Shown in pieces: positions 34,130 to 44,699 of a stretch of DNA of 64,000 nt. The notes under the pieces are model-generated. The model was not told the origin of the DNA, did not search any database, and saw nothing but the letters and a program-made list of their open reading frames with translations. The position numbers were made by a program, and so were the translations under genes. The stretch is from Ligula intestinalis (lineage: Eukaryota; Platyhelminthes; Cestoda; Diphyllobothriidea; Diphyllobothriidae): contig JAYGXS010000010.1 in NCBI GenBank assembly GCA_036362985.1, forward strand, positions 12,494,096-12,558,095. Reading direction: 5' to 3'. Positions within the stretch are counted from its first letter, which is position 1. The number at the start of each line of letters is the position of its first letter.

Positions 34130-34410
34130 TTTAAATAAACAAGGTGGTTGCTTTAAGTTTTATACTTAGCAAAATATTTAAATTTATTGTTCTAATTTAA
34201 AGCTATTTTGGATGTCTCCAAAACACGGGGATTATCGAAAAAAAAATTTTCCTTACAAACACTTATAACTTTTTATAGTTCTTTTAATAACTTAATATGC
34301 CTAATGCTACTCATTGTTAATTCTTAGTTTTTTTAAAATCCATCCTTGGCGGGATGAGAGGAATACTCAACCTTCTACAAACTTAGGCAAGTTGCTTGTA
34401 GGACTCGCCA
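34130..34410 (+). repeat. AT-rich dispersed repeat, copy 3 of 3
   Basis: Contains GGTGGTTGCTTTAAGTTTTA, AAATTTATTGTTCTAATT, TTACAAACACTTATAACTTT, TTAATATGCCTAATG and CTACAAACTTAGGCAAGTTG, all shared with 16.7-17.0 kb. It runs directly into palindromic element copy 2. Confidence 0.6.
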
Positions 34411-34423
34411 TACCGTATACAGT

Positions 34424-35313
34424 AGGCGCAAGAATTCGTGCAATATGCCGACATATGCGAAAGATTTATACTCTTCTGCTAATTGGCCTTGACTCAGGTT
34501 GTAATGCTGTTTATCGGATAGTCTTTTCTGAAGTTATTTCAGTCATGACATTATTTCGGCTAAACCGAGTTTATATCTGACGGCTAACAAAATGTATACG
34601 CTGCGAAAAGTAGCTTCTTAAATAGTCTGCATTTTTATCACTTATTTGACTAGCTTCATAAATTCAAATATATTTTGTAGAAAACGTACACAAAACAATT
34701 ACTTCTTGCCCACGTTTGGTAGCAAATAACGCCGTCCTTTAATTTTGTACTTGAGGAAATGGTAGCTGTTGGTTATAAAAAGTGTCTAAATTGCTGAATG
34801 GTGTTTAAACCTACTGACTGCCATACTAGCATTCAAGGTTTAGAAACTGCACACTGTGTACATCGTGTTCCAGGAAAATTACGTTTTCGTCTACCCTTTT
34901 GAGCAATAGGTTTGGTGCAGGCTATATACAGTTAAGGCAGCATTAATAAATTGAAGAGATACAACTTCTCATGAGTGAACACCTCAAAAGCATAAAAAAC
35001 TCACAATAAGAAATGTTTAAACACTGAACGATAACTTTTTCTTTAAAAATAAATTTAGGAACACGTTATTTGCTACTAACTGAGTATAAGAAATAAATTT
35101 TTTTCGGTACGTTACCCATAAAATAGATTTTACAGCGTTTTGTTAACGGTCAGAAATGAGCTCGTTAAGAAGCCAGCATCCTATCATGACCAAAATAACT
35201 TTATAAGAGACTACACGATAATCAGTAGCGCAACCTGAGTCAATGCCGATTAGCGAAAGAGTATTAATCTTTCGCGTATGTCGGTATGTTGTACAAATTC
35301 TAACGCATACTAC
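34424..35313. mobile_element. Palindromic (foldback) element, copy 2
   Basis: The left arm begins AGTAGGCGCAAGAATTCGTG and passes through CCGACATATGCGAAAG, GACTCAGGTTGTAATGC and GGTAGCAAATAACG. The right arm mirrors these (CGTTATTTGCTACT, GCAACCTGAGTCAATGC, CTTTCGCGTATGTCGG, AATTCTAACGC). The arms approach each other closely, leaving a centre of roughly 200 bp or less. A PLE 3' end begins immediately after the right arm. Confidence 0.75.
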
Positions 35314-35315
35314 AT

Positions 35316-36450
35316 AGCCAATAGTAGCGAATATTCGAGTCCCAGGAAGCAGTTCAGAAGACGAAGATGCGATCACTGGAAAAAGAGTTTTATTTGCCTG
35401 ACGTTTCGGATTCCGTCGGGAATCCTTAGTCATAGGTAATTGTGAACAAGTCTAAGTCATGCGCAGATAAGGGGTGATACGTGCACAGATTGCACGGTAT
35501 TTAAAGTTCACAGCGGTCACGCGCATGCGTACTATAATTGTCAGTTCTTGTAGTCACCGCTTGAGGTCTTAATTGGTGCGGTGATTGCTCATTAATTGCC
35601 ACAGCGTTTTTGTCCGCGTCGGATGCGGGTTTGGTAATTGCGCGACAATTATGATCGCTGTCGTCGGAGTTGTTGTTGCACCCAGTCCTTCCCACGTGAC
35701 TGATTCTTTTGCTCAGGAAATGTCTCAGTACACCGTAGGGGAACGCCAAATCGTTGCGCTTGTTGATGGACTGGGGGCCTGAAAACTATGACTTGAGCAG
35801 CTCGGGGCTCACGCGGTTGTCCCCTCTTGCGAGGATTTCAGCCTCGGCAAACTTGAAAAGATGGTCAGGTCCCGTTGAGTGAGCTGTAACCTGGGAGTTC
35901 GCGTCTTTCTTCCTCACAGCCGCTGCATGCTTGGCCATTCGCGTCCGGAGTAATCTCCAAGTTTTTCCGACGTAGTTGCTTTGTCCACAACTACACCAGA
36001 TTCGATAAACGACTCCAGCAGTTTCCTGCCGTGGCAGTGGGTCTTTCGGCCTCATGACCCGGCGCCTTATGGTTGCTTCCAGCCTATGTGCAACTCCAAC
36101 TCCAAGTGGGGTGAGTAGATGGCTGACTGCTTCCGATACATTCTTCACGTACGGAAGAGCTCGCCAAACGTCTGGGCCAGCTGGACTTGGCTTCTTCTCT
36201 CGTTTGCGTATGCACTGGTTGACAAAATTGTGCGGGTAACCATTCGCTCTCAGTACCCGTCAGCAATTTTGTCTTCCACTTCGCTGCAATGCGTCTCGAC
36301 GTGCCGGAATAGCGCTCTTACGCAGCTGCGTTTGTGACCGATTGGGTGGTTGCTGTTGTAGTTCAGTACATAATAGAAATGGTGGATTGTTGAGCCTTCG
36401 GGTGTTGTAAAGAGATCCTTTTGATTAATATTTGTTGCCCTAAATGACAA
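35316..36450 (-). mobile_element. PLE 3' half with terminal motif, 5' truncated
   Basis: Minus-strand order: YNSNHPIGHKRSCVRALFRH and VETHCSEVEDKIADGY; a frame-shifted middle; NVSEAVSHLLTPLGVGVAHR and MRPKDPLPRQETAGVVYRIW; CSCGQSNYVGKTWRLL with TRMAKHAAAV and the expected histidine and glutamate region (GIY-YIG nuclease); then the C-terminal tail DDSDHNCRAITKPASDAD; then the hammerhead-like motif and leader. The nuclease frame 36148-35786 is intact for 120 codons. The 5' end stops before the reverse transcriptase, the usual truncation of a retroelement copy. Confidence 0.85.
35388..35440 (-). ncRNA. Hammerhead-like motif of the PLE terminal repeat
   Basis: On the minus strand a perfect 7-bp stem (GGATTCC, loop CGAC, GGAATCC) is followed by GAAACGTCAGG and CAAATAAAAC. 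CCT upstream can pair with AGG after GTC. The left core reads ATGACTAA rather than CTGANGA, so the motif is best described as derived from a type I hammerhead with a minimal stem III. Confidence 0.5.
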
Positions 36451-36459
36451 ATTTCTTCA

Positions 36460-39400
36460 TCGAAACAGGAATTCAATTTTATGGGGAACGAGGTATGGAC
36501 AGCACGGAGGTTCAAGTCTATGGAAAAAAATCTGCGAGCGACCGCATTATTCAAAATCTTCCGTACAGGAAAATAAGGGACCACAATTCGTACGGATGCG
36601 ATCACTCCGGGAAATCTCACTCAATATCGGACGGAAAAGCTGTTAAAATTCTTTGATCTGGAACGCCACTCGTAGAGAAGACAATTTTTAAAGGTATTCA
36701 GGGGGCTTACAGATCTGGCTTTAAAAAATCCTCCCAATCCTCGATGTCTATCGACGCAAGCAGGGGACTAACTATTTACAGTTACGAGCGTTTGTGGTGT
36801 TTGCTGGAAGATATTTTAATTTACAGCAACCCCATTGGCATAGGATTTTGTTTCCACTTTGCGATAGCTATAAAAGCAAAGTATATGAATCATTGTTACT
36901 TGTCCAAGCGTTTGTTTTTTTGACTAGCGATACGCTGTACCCACTACCGTGTCGCTCCAATTCTCACTTGTTTGCGTCATTGGAAAAAATTCGATGTCTG
37001 GGCATTGCTTGTGTGCTTTCCTGGAGATCTTTAACGTAAAAAAATGTGGGAGCAAATAATTAACTCATTTAGAAAATTGGGCAACATGTATTTTGTCATG
37101 CTATTGGCGATAAATATTAAAGTGGTAGGTATAAACTGCATAAAGACTTCTAAAATGGATTTGGGTGTAGTAACGCAAAAAATAAGTCCACTTTTAGCAC
37201 ACTGTCCGGTAGCAACCAATGAAAACGAGCACGTAGCTCAATTGTTAGGATACTGCACTTCTAATCAACCCTGTGATTGAAAAAAAAGTAATTTCAGTCA
37301 ACGGAATCGAAGTTTCTTTGTCTGAGATTTCGAATTCTCGCGGGAGTCCAGCGTCGGAGATAAAACCATCAACGAAAGCAAGCAAAATTTATAGGTGAGA
37401 GACCAATTAATCATCAACGATAGCAAGCAAAATTTTCAGGCGGAAGGGGCAAATTAACCGTCCACCAGGGAGGCCAGGTGTATTGTTTAAACAGGCCACG
37501 TAGGTACCACATGATGCTGCAAGCAACACTCAGAAAAAGCTTGCATGTTTCTAGATCGGTTCTTCTGGCAAATGCCCATGCTCTAAAATTGATTAAAAAC
37601 CTCGGGAATAAGACTTCTGGGCTAAAAATCAATCTTTACAATTGTTTGTTGGGGAAGAAATCTCTCAGCTTCTCGGACGTAACGGCATACGCTTCCCAAG
37701 CTGCCCAGAAACGGTCACTAGCATACGCACTGACTAATGCAACATACTGACAGCAAATTTACCAGTTATCACCCTTTGACTTCAGCAGGCTGAGATGGAT
37801 GGAAACATGACGAAAGTGTAAGCTCGGCTATGACATTTAAATAATTCTTCTAAAACATGTCCACGGAAATCGTTTAAAGTAATTTTTCCCACACAAGGTC
37901 AATGGTCCATATACTTTTCCCCGGAACATATTGGAAAATCCAAAAAGAGTAAAATGAATTAGTTATTGCACTGCATGTGGACAGTTTGACCGTGGATTTT
38001 GACGTTGTCCATCGTATGCTCCAAACAGAGTGTTACAAGGATTCTGAAAGTAGATTATCATCAGCAGACCTCTATAACTCCCACAAACAGATACTTCTAT
38101 TTCCGGCTAAACTAGTTTGAAATTCTCTACGCCCTTTCCGCGGCGAAAATCCTGTTCGAAAAAACTATGATTTTTTTCTTCTTGTGAAGGTTGCCTCACT
38201 TTTTGTGAACGGTGTGTCCATGTCTCCTTCCTCCCTTGAATGCTGGCCACCATCCCGTTATTACCCTTGTCACTCGATTGTTAACACCTTTTCCCCGCTA
38301 GGGTCGGAGACAGTCGTTTCAAATCCAAGAGATTAAATCTCGTGAACTGACTTTGTAGGGGACTCTGTCGCCCCTCCTCCTTCTCCCCCTGCTTGACCCG
38401 TTTAATCCGAGAATCATTCGTCCACCACCCTTGCGGGCTATCGGCACGGGGGAAAAACGTGGCCGTCTAAGGGCCCTTTCGACGCCCCCGCCGCGGACAC
38501 TTTCACATTCTCTCTGTTTATGAACCGCCTTGCCTTTTTCGTACTGTTGTTTCCGACTAATACGGAACCATATAAATTACCTCCTAAAATCCTATTAAAG
38601 CTGAGCCACACCCCTCTCCAAAGACGAGTTTTGCCCATCATGGCGTTGTTGTTCAACTTGTGTTGTTCCCTTGTATAGAGTCAGGCAATTTGGCTGACTC
38701 GCTTTGCTCTTGACATTGTGTATCTATTATTGAAGTTTGTACATGGTTTATCCTTTACTAATTCTGCTAACTAGTACGGCACTGCCTTGACAGTTTTTAT
38801 CATTGGGTTTGACGTACGCGTGATTGCTGGATACAGAGTGAAAGAAGCCATGAAGACGAAACAAATACCTCATTTAAGTTACCAGATTATAGCCCAGATC
38901 TTCATAAAAACAGTGCCCTGGTTTCCACTGCGGTCGGAAATATTGTATGGTTAATGTCCATGCTCCAACATAGACTAAAAGCCTCAAATGTATGCTTCTC
39001 ATAATCAATATTAATGTTCATATAACATGTTTGATCTGAAACTTGTGGGTTTTTGTGACTTAACAGCATACGCTCCGTAAGTTGCCAACACACAGGCAGT
39101 AGTAAAAATTTAGTAAACGGACGGAAAGCTAAGGTTATTTTAAGTTTTAATTAAGTTTAAATATGTTCCTCGGAATAAATAGGGCTTCAGATAAAAAAAT
39201 AATAATAATTGAGAGAGTACAGTTCAGCCTTTACAGACAGATTACCACAATGCATCAAGAGTAAGAAGTCAGAATGCCGATCAACTTATTGTTCAAAAAA
39301 GGATTGTCTTAAGCAGTTGGATCTGAAACGTAGTTGAAATGTTGCTAATGTGACCGATCCAAGTTATAAGCGTTAAAACATTTGCTGAATTCGGTTGAAC

Positions 39401-39650
39401 AACCATTATTTGCGTGATGTGGATGCTGTGTGAACTGTTATCTAGGTTTGGGGCCCCAGCATTCTGAACTGGGCTAAAAGCCAAACAGGTGAGTCATACA
39501 TGTCATTCTACATGGCTGGTGTTCGTTAGGTTAAGAAGTCTTCGTCGGTCACGTGCCCGTCCCAGTTTTGCCGGTAGAATAGGAGGATGATAAGATAGGC
39601 AACATTAGTGGACCTGCATCAAGACATTGGATCGCAAAATCAATTGAATA
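36460..39650. other. No gene recognised; some dispersed non-coding repeats
   Basis: 37320-37470 shares blocks with the repeats at 23.2 and 33.9 kb and has a short internal duplication (ATCAACGAAAGCAAGCAAAA and its near copy 43 bp later). 37500-37570 (minus) shares CATCATG and GATCTAGAAACCTGC-type blocks with 47.6 kb. TAACGGCATACGCTTCCCAAGC at 37.68 kb resembles TAACAGCATACGCTCCGTAAG near 39.06 kb. No coding domain was seen. Confidence 0.4.
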
Positions 39651-40245
39651 AGCAGTAAGGAAAAGTAGAAAGATAAAAATGCGGACTGTTTGGTCAGGTC
39701 AGGTCAGGTTTTATTGAGGTTAATATAGGTAGATACCTTTGAACTCCCTATTGGTACAGGACAGTTTTTTCAATGCATTTGATCTGCAGAACATTTAAGA
39801 ACAGTGGCCTTGCCACTAATTTGAATTTGGGTAAGGAAGGGCCGACAATGAAAAAACTCCTTAGGCAGTGTTCAAAAGTCTAGGGGTTTGAACGCCATTT
39901 AAGTGATTTAAGGAGAAAAACTGTCGCCTGGGGGGTGGAGGGGGGGGGTGCAGAATATATTCGAAGCGGATGGCCTGTGCTTAGAGTGTTTGAAGCATGT
40001 CAGCGACAGTCCATCGCGGTTTTCGGCATAATACAAAGGGTCCCACAAAGAAAAGTTTGCGGAGGTCACGCGAACCTCATCGAGAGTCGGCGATGCGCCC
40101 ATCGTGCACCCTTGTTGGTTTAACGAGTCTGCCTACAAATTGACAGAAGAAATGTAAACGGTAGTTTTCATAACAAACATATTACTGAAAAGTAGCGAGT
40201 AGTATGTTTTTTATAATTTGATTATTCCGCAATTTGCTTTCGGCA
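39651..40245. other. Unassigned sequence with a G-rich run
   Basis: Includes GTCAGGTCAGGTCAGGTT-type short tandem units near 39.69 kb and a G-rich run (6 G, then 10 G) near 39.93-39.95 kb. It may be 3' LINE sequence, but no protein match is readable. Confidence 0.35.
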
Positions 40246-40249
40246 ACTG

Positions 40250-40455
40250 GCAGTTTATTTTCGCGGGCTCAGTGGATATTTGGTCTAACTTAATCGTGTC
40301 TTGAAAATGTCTACAGATGGGTCTGACTTAATAGTAAACGTGTGCTCAGATGGTGACATGACAATGTCCACGGGCAGAGCATTCCATGACTGAATTTGGA
40401 AAAGTTTTACAAATCCATGTAGCCTCGGATCACAACGTTTGGTGGACTCAACGCT
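40250..40455 (-). pseudogene. C-terminal scrap of a second CR1 copy
   Basis: The minus strand reads RVESTKRCDPRLHGFVKLFQ, then SWNALPVDIVMSPSEHTFTI and DIFKTRLS. The WNALP.DIVMSPS run matches the C-terminus of the adjacent CR1 (NALTEDIVMSPYMEAF). Only the last 60 or so codons remain. Confidence 0.65.
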
Positions 40456-40572
40456 TGCTATTATTGTTATTCTTAACTAACATTTTACTGAAAATAAGTT
40501 AGTCGTATGCTTATATAAAGATATATATATAATTTCAGTCTCGCCAGGTCTAATTTCAGTGGGCATTTCGCG

Positions 40573-42607
40573 TATGCAAATCTAAATTTTTCTTGAATGC
40601 CTCCATATATGGGGACATAACAATATCCTCAGTTAAAGCATTTCAAGCTTCAGCTACTCTTTCTCCAAAGAAGAACTTGCGTGTGTCTAGTCTGGCCCCT
40701 TTTATGCGTAGTTTGAAGAGATGCCCTCTTAAGTTCGTCATTATTGCTAACTCGAAGAAGTCGCCAGGTAGAAGACAACAGCCCTGCCCGCGCATTATAC
40801 GAAATGCTTGTATTAGATGGTCACGTAGCTGTCTGTAACTTAACGGAAGTAGATCGAGATTAGCTAAACCTCTTTCGTAGGGTAAAAATCTCTGACCGGT
40901 AACCAGTTTGGTCTCGCGCCTTTGGACCTTCTGGAGGAAATTTAGGTCTTTCGCGGTCCAGGGTTTCCATGCTTGGATTACGAACTCCAACTTCGGCCGC
41001 ACAAATGTTCCAAAGACCTTAGCAAAGCAGTCTTTATCGAAGGCACAGGAAGCCCTTTTGACAAGATAAAGGACGGACATCGCAGATTTGGCTACGTTTA
41101 CGCAGTGCAGCGAGGGCTTGAGAGACGTAGAGATCCATACTCCAAAATCTTTCTGCGCGTCCACTTCTTGCAGCTGGATGCCATTTAGGCTGTAAACCAT
41201 GGGGTTCTGAGAGCTGGGTCGGCCAACTCGTAGGATACTGCATTTGTTCTCGTTAAATGGCAAAAGCCACACTTGAGATTAAGTTTGAAGACGGCATAGG
41301 TTTATCTGCAAACGTTCTTCGTCAGATGAATTTCTGATGACGTTCCAAATCTTAATGTCATCGGCAAACATAGCCACATCGCAGTCCAGTTCACGGACGG
41401 AGTCATTGACGTATATAATGAACAGTATAGGGCCAAGGGCAAAGCCTTGGGGGACACCGCTGTCGACTGCAACGTCTGCTGACTGCTGGTCACCAATATG
41501 GACAGTTTGAGAGCGGCCAAGTTAGAAGCTTTGAATCCACTTCAGCAGATTTCCTGTAACACCTATTTGGCTGAGTTTGTGCAGAAGTCGTTGATGTGGG
41601 ACGCTATCAAAAGCCTTCTTGAAGTCGATGTAGATTACATGAAGCGGATTTCCTCCATCAACTGCCCGAGTCCATCGTTCCAAACAATGGAGCAGGTTCG
41701 TCACGCAGGACCTGCCTCTGCGGAACCCATGCTGCGCATCCGATAGAAGGTTATGCTGCTCTAAGAAACGCATCAGCTCTCCTTTTACTACTTTTTCCAT
41801 AATCTTGCAACAGATCGAAGTGAGGCTGATTGGTCTATAACTGTTTGCAGAAACCTTTCTGCCGCCTTTATATAACGGTGTGATCCGTGTGGATTTTCAA
41901 TCGGCGGGTAAACAACCTGCGTTAAACGAGGTACTGAAAAGCATAGAAAGCGGTTTGGCTAGCTCCTCAGCAAGTTTTTTCAGTAATTTAGGCGGGATGT
42001 CATCGGGACCGGATGATTTTGAGTCGTTGAGTATCATTTACTCCTGAAGAACGGTTGCTTCGGCGATGGCCACATTTTCAATATTTGGGCCATCGTCTAA
42101 GCCATAGTTTGGAGGGATGAATCCGATTTCAGTCATGAAGTTCGATTTGAAAAATTGTGAAAAATGCTCAGCTTTTGCTCCATCCTCACTCATATCTGTT
42201 CCATCGCTTGCCATCAGAAGGGGAACTATGTCCCGGTTTCGTGTCGTCTTTCTTAAGTAGCCATAAAATAGCTTCGGATTTTTAACTGCCCGGTTTAGTA
42301 AATCTTTTTCAAAGTCTTTGCGCGCTTTGAAGATAAGTCAGTTCACGAGGTTCCTCTGCGTTTTGTATGCATTTAGGGATACCGGATTTCTGTCTGCTCT
42401 ATACTTTCTAAACAATCTCCCCTTTTTATTTATCTCTTTCTTCAGCGCTAGAGTCAGCCACTGAGGTTTGTTGTTTAGCTTCTTCCGTGTAATCGGACAG
42501 TGGTTTCTCAGGAGAGTATGCAATAACTCACTGAACCATCCCCAATCATCAGTTATATTGCCAGAAAAAACCAATTCCCTATTAATGTTGTTTATTTCGG
42601 CTTTCAT
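40573..42607 (-). pseudogene. CR1 reverse transcriptase ORF with a few stops
   Basis: One frame over most of its length reads: KDFEKDLLNRAVKNPKLFYG, SSGPDDIPPKLLKKLAEELA, YRPISLTSICCKIMEKVVKG, QHGFRRGRSCVTNLLHCLER, VIYIDFKKAFDSVPHQRLLH (motif A), GVPQGFALGPILFIIYVND (motif B), AMFADDIKIW (motif C, FADD intact), FGVWISTSLKPSLHCVNV and LGNLDLLPL-type C-terminus. Stops replace single codons (several are TGA where W is expected). The C-terminus continues NALTEDIVMSPYMEAFKKN to about 40573. Confidence 0.85.
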
Positions 42608-42682
42608 TTGATCAAAGTCACCACGCCAAATATTAATTCTAACCTTGGTGGGTTGTTCGGGTACCGAAAATATAGAATAGTC

Positions 42683-43771
42683 TCAATTAACTACGATGTG
42701 ATCACTTTTACCTAGAGAAGGTAGAGATTGCACCTCGTCGATGCTGTCCAGCGATTTCGTAATTACCAGGTCTAGGCAGTTTGATTCCTGCCCCTCACGC
42801 ACCCTGGTGGGAAGTAGAACGTGTTGACTCAGAGATGCATTAAGTGTCAGAGCTAGTAAACGCCAGTCGAATGCTTGCTCTGGACCTCGTGCATATGTTG
42901 AACCCCGATCGATAAGCGGGGCATTGAAGTCTCCCATAATCAAGACGTCATGCGGAGCAGCTAATCTCGCTAACTCTTCTAGTAGACCAGTGTCAGCCTC
43001 GTGATCATGTCTAGGCGGACGGTACACGGTCAGAACTTCCAGGCTGGGTGATTCCGGTACCTTTATAGTAAGCCAGATGGCCTCGGTACTGCAATGAAAC
43101 TGCTTTGTTTTTTCCGAGACTAGCAGTCCATATTTGACGAAAGTTATAATTCCTCTTCTTTGGCGCCCTCTTCTATCTCTCCGGAACAGATTAAAGCCAG
43201 GTAGTGCCACTTCTCGGTCATCCATGTTTTCAGACGGCCTGGTTTCTGTCAGAGAGATAATGTCAGGAGAAAGGTCATATATCCGCAGTTTCAGTTCATC
43301 TAACTTGGACAACAGACTCTGTGCGTTGATGTAGAAGAATTTAAGTGACATATTTTTGGCGAATTTTGTCTCGGTGGAATTTGAACTTCGTTTGACTGCG
43401 GCTGTGTAAGCCACGCTCAGGCCATTGTTCGAAGTATTATCCGTTGGTTCAAGAACCTCATATTCCTGTGAATAATCTTCTTGTTCAAGATTTCCAGGCT
43501 GGTCTCGCCATTTTTTCTTCTCGAAAGTAATTCTGCCACAAGTTCTCGACGTTTGAGCCGTTCCGCTAGAGAGTACTCCGGCTAAAAGGCTGGTCTTTTT
43601 TGATAGGATCAGTTGAATGTGTTCGTCATTTCGCATCACAATTTTTAGAGGTCGTGGTCGCGGCGTACCTGTGGCCTCTTCAGGTTTTTTTCCGATCCGA
43701 AATGATTTCAAAACTGGAAATTCATACCCTGGCTCCAAAAGATCGCTTAGAACACGATTTAACGATGCCAT
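42683..43771 (-). CDS. CR1 endonuclease-domain ORF
   Basis: A 362-codon open frame. After a divergent N-terminal part (about residues 1-145), the exonuclease-endonuclease-phosphatase fold begins FFYINAQSLLSKLDELKLRI, then SPDIISLTETRPSENMDD (catalytic E), RRGIITFVK, LEVLTVYRP, VLIMGDFNAPLIDRGS (D.N) and, at the end, GKSDHIVVN (the terminal SDH motif). All catalytic landmarks are present. This domain nicks target DNA. It ends in a stop just after SDH, before the reverse transcriptase frame. Confidence 0.85.
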   Translation of the reverse strand: MASLNRVLSDLLEPGYEFPVLKSFRIGKKPEEATGTPRPRPLKIVMRNDEHIQLILSKKTSLLAGVLSSGTAQTSRTCGRITFEKKKWRDQPGNLEQEDYSQEYEVLEPTDNTSNNGLSVAYTAAVKRSSNSTETKFAKNMSLKFFYINAQSLLSKLDELKLRIYDLSPDIISLTETRPSENMDDREVALPGFNLFRRDRRGRQRRGIITFVKYGLLVSEKTKQFHCSTEAIWLTIKVPESPSLEVLTVYRPPRHDHEADTGLLEELARLAAPHDVLIMGDFNAPLIDRGSTYARGPEQAFDWRLLALTLNASLSQHVLLPTRVREGQESNCLDLVITKSLDSIDEVQSLPSLGKSDHIVVN

Positions 43772-43812
43772 GTCTTCCGCGTTATGGTCTGAACTGACTG
43801 AAGTACATTCTT

Positions 43813-44570
43813 CTAGGCCCTGGACAATAATACAATGTTGTCGTCCCTGTGGGTGTTGGAAGACTTTTCTACAGTTTTTGTCATATCGGCCTCTGTGAGA
43901 CTCGAGCTCGGGATGGCCGATGTAGATGGTTCCCCAGCATGGGCCTCATTTCTGTTGCTATATGTATTCGGGAAGCCAAGCCCTTCGTTGTTGCATGTCA
44001 TTTCTGTGTTGGACACGGTCTCTAAAGTGGCCTCAGAATCCGTGTCTGCGATCTGGGAGCTGGGGCTGGCAGTTGGTCTCGAGCTCGGACTGGCTGGAGT
44101 CAATATTTCGCCAGTATTGACTTTGATGCTGTCGCTAGGGGTGCTCGCGAGGTCAGGCACGGCAGTTTTAGGCACCTTCACGCTAGGTGTTGGCACAGTC
44201 TCGCAATTTTTATGAGAGCCTTAGGTTTTGGTGGTGGCCCAGCCGTCCCTTTGTTGTCCACAGCGGGGGTGTTCAAATTAGCCACCACTGTGGCTGCATG
44301 GTCAACTATGGGGGCCTGTACTTTAGGTATAGGCACACTCGTAGGTTTCTGAGGTGTTCTACACGTAAGCGCGGCAGCTGTCAGGTTTTCTGTTGACACG
44401 AGGGTCTACTGGATAAAATCTCTCATGCCTTTCATTTCTTCCTCGAGTTTTTCCTTTAAAAACGAGGGTCTGCAGCATAAACTCCTGTATATTTTTTACT
44501 ACGTCGACAAGTTTATCAAACTTTGACGCTAGCACATCATATCCAGCGCAATATTCTACTACTTGCGTCG
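43813..44570 (-). pseudogene. CR1 ORF1, frameshifted
   Basis: The N-terminal part includes DKLVDVVKNIQEFMLQTLVF (helical, coiled-coil-like), then LTAAALTCRTPQKPTSVPIP and, in another frame, VPKTAVPDLASTPSDSIKV and SSRPTASPSSQIADTDSEAT. It is low in complexity, rich in Ser, Thr, Pro and Ala. ORF1 proteins of CR1 LINEs bind nucleic acid and need not show a sharp motif. At least two frame changes break it. The start codon is not preserved. Confidence 0.55.
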
Positions 44571-44615
44571 GTCACACCCAATTAGTAAGATTTTTAGATC
44601 TTGTCTCACGCCGTG

Positions 44616-44690
44616 TGTCGGTGGCGTAATGGTTTAGAGACGCGGCCTCGTGAAGGAGTGGTTTTGAGTTCGAGACCACCTCGCGCCAAA
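44616..44690 (+). repeat. tRNA-like sequence, probable SINE head or tRNA pseudogene
   Basis: TGGCGTAATGG matches the A box and GAGTTCGAGACC the B box of RNA polymerase III genes, about 40 bp apart. CGCGCCA follows as in a tRNA 3' end. The cloverleaf is imperfect (weak acceptor and T stems), so a functional tRNA is unlikely. It lies at the 5' edge of the CR1 element, in opposite orientation to it. Confidence 0.5.
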
Positions 44691-44699
44691 TTTTGCATT

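Larger units (their letters stand above)
40573..44570 (-). mobile_element. Nearly complete CR1-type LINE retrotransposon
   Basis: About 4 kb on the minus strand, with the layout ORF1 (coiled coil and Ser/Thr/Pro-rich), apurinic-type endonuclease, reverse transcriptase and C-terminal region. CR1 LINEs move by target-primed reverse transcription. Damage is light: a few in-frame stops and one or two frameshifts, with catalytic motifs present, so the copy is comparatively young. It borders a tRNA-like sequence on its 5' side (44.62-44.69 kb). Confidence 0.85.

Noticed and set aside
40643..44215. Plus-strand frames across the CR1 element (for example 43835-44212 and 41498-41743)
   Set aside because: These are antisense to the CR1 ORF1, endonuclease and reverse transcriptase frames, which carry recognisable motifs.
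44616..44690. Functional tRNA gene
   Set aside because: A and B boxes are present, but the acceptor and T stems do not pair well, so it is listed as a tRNA-like SINE head or pseudogene.
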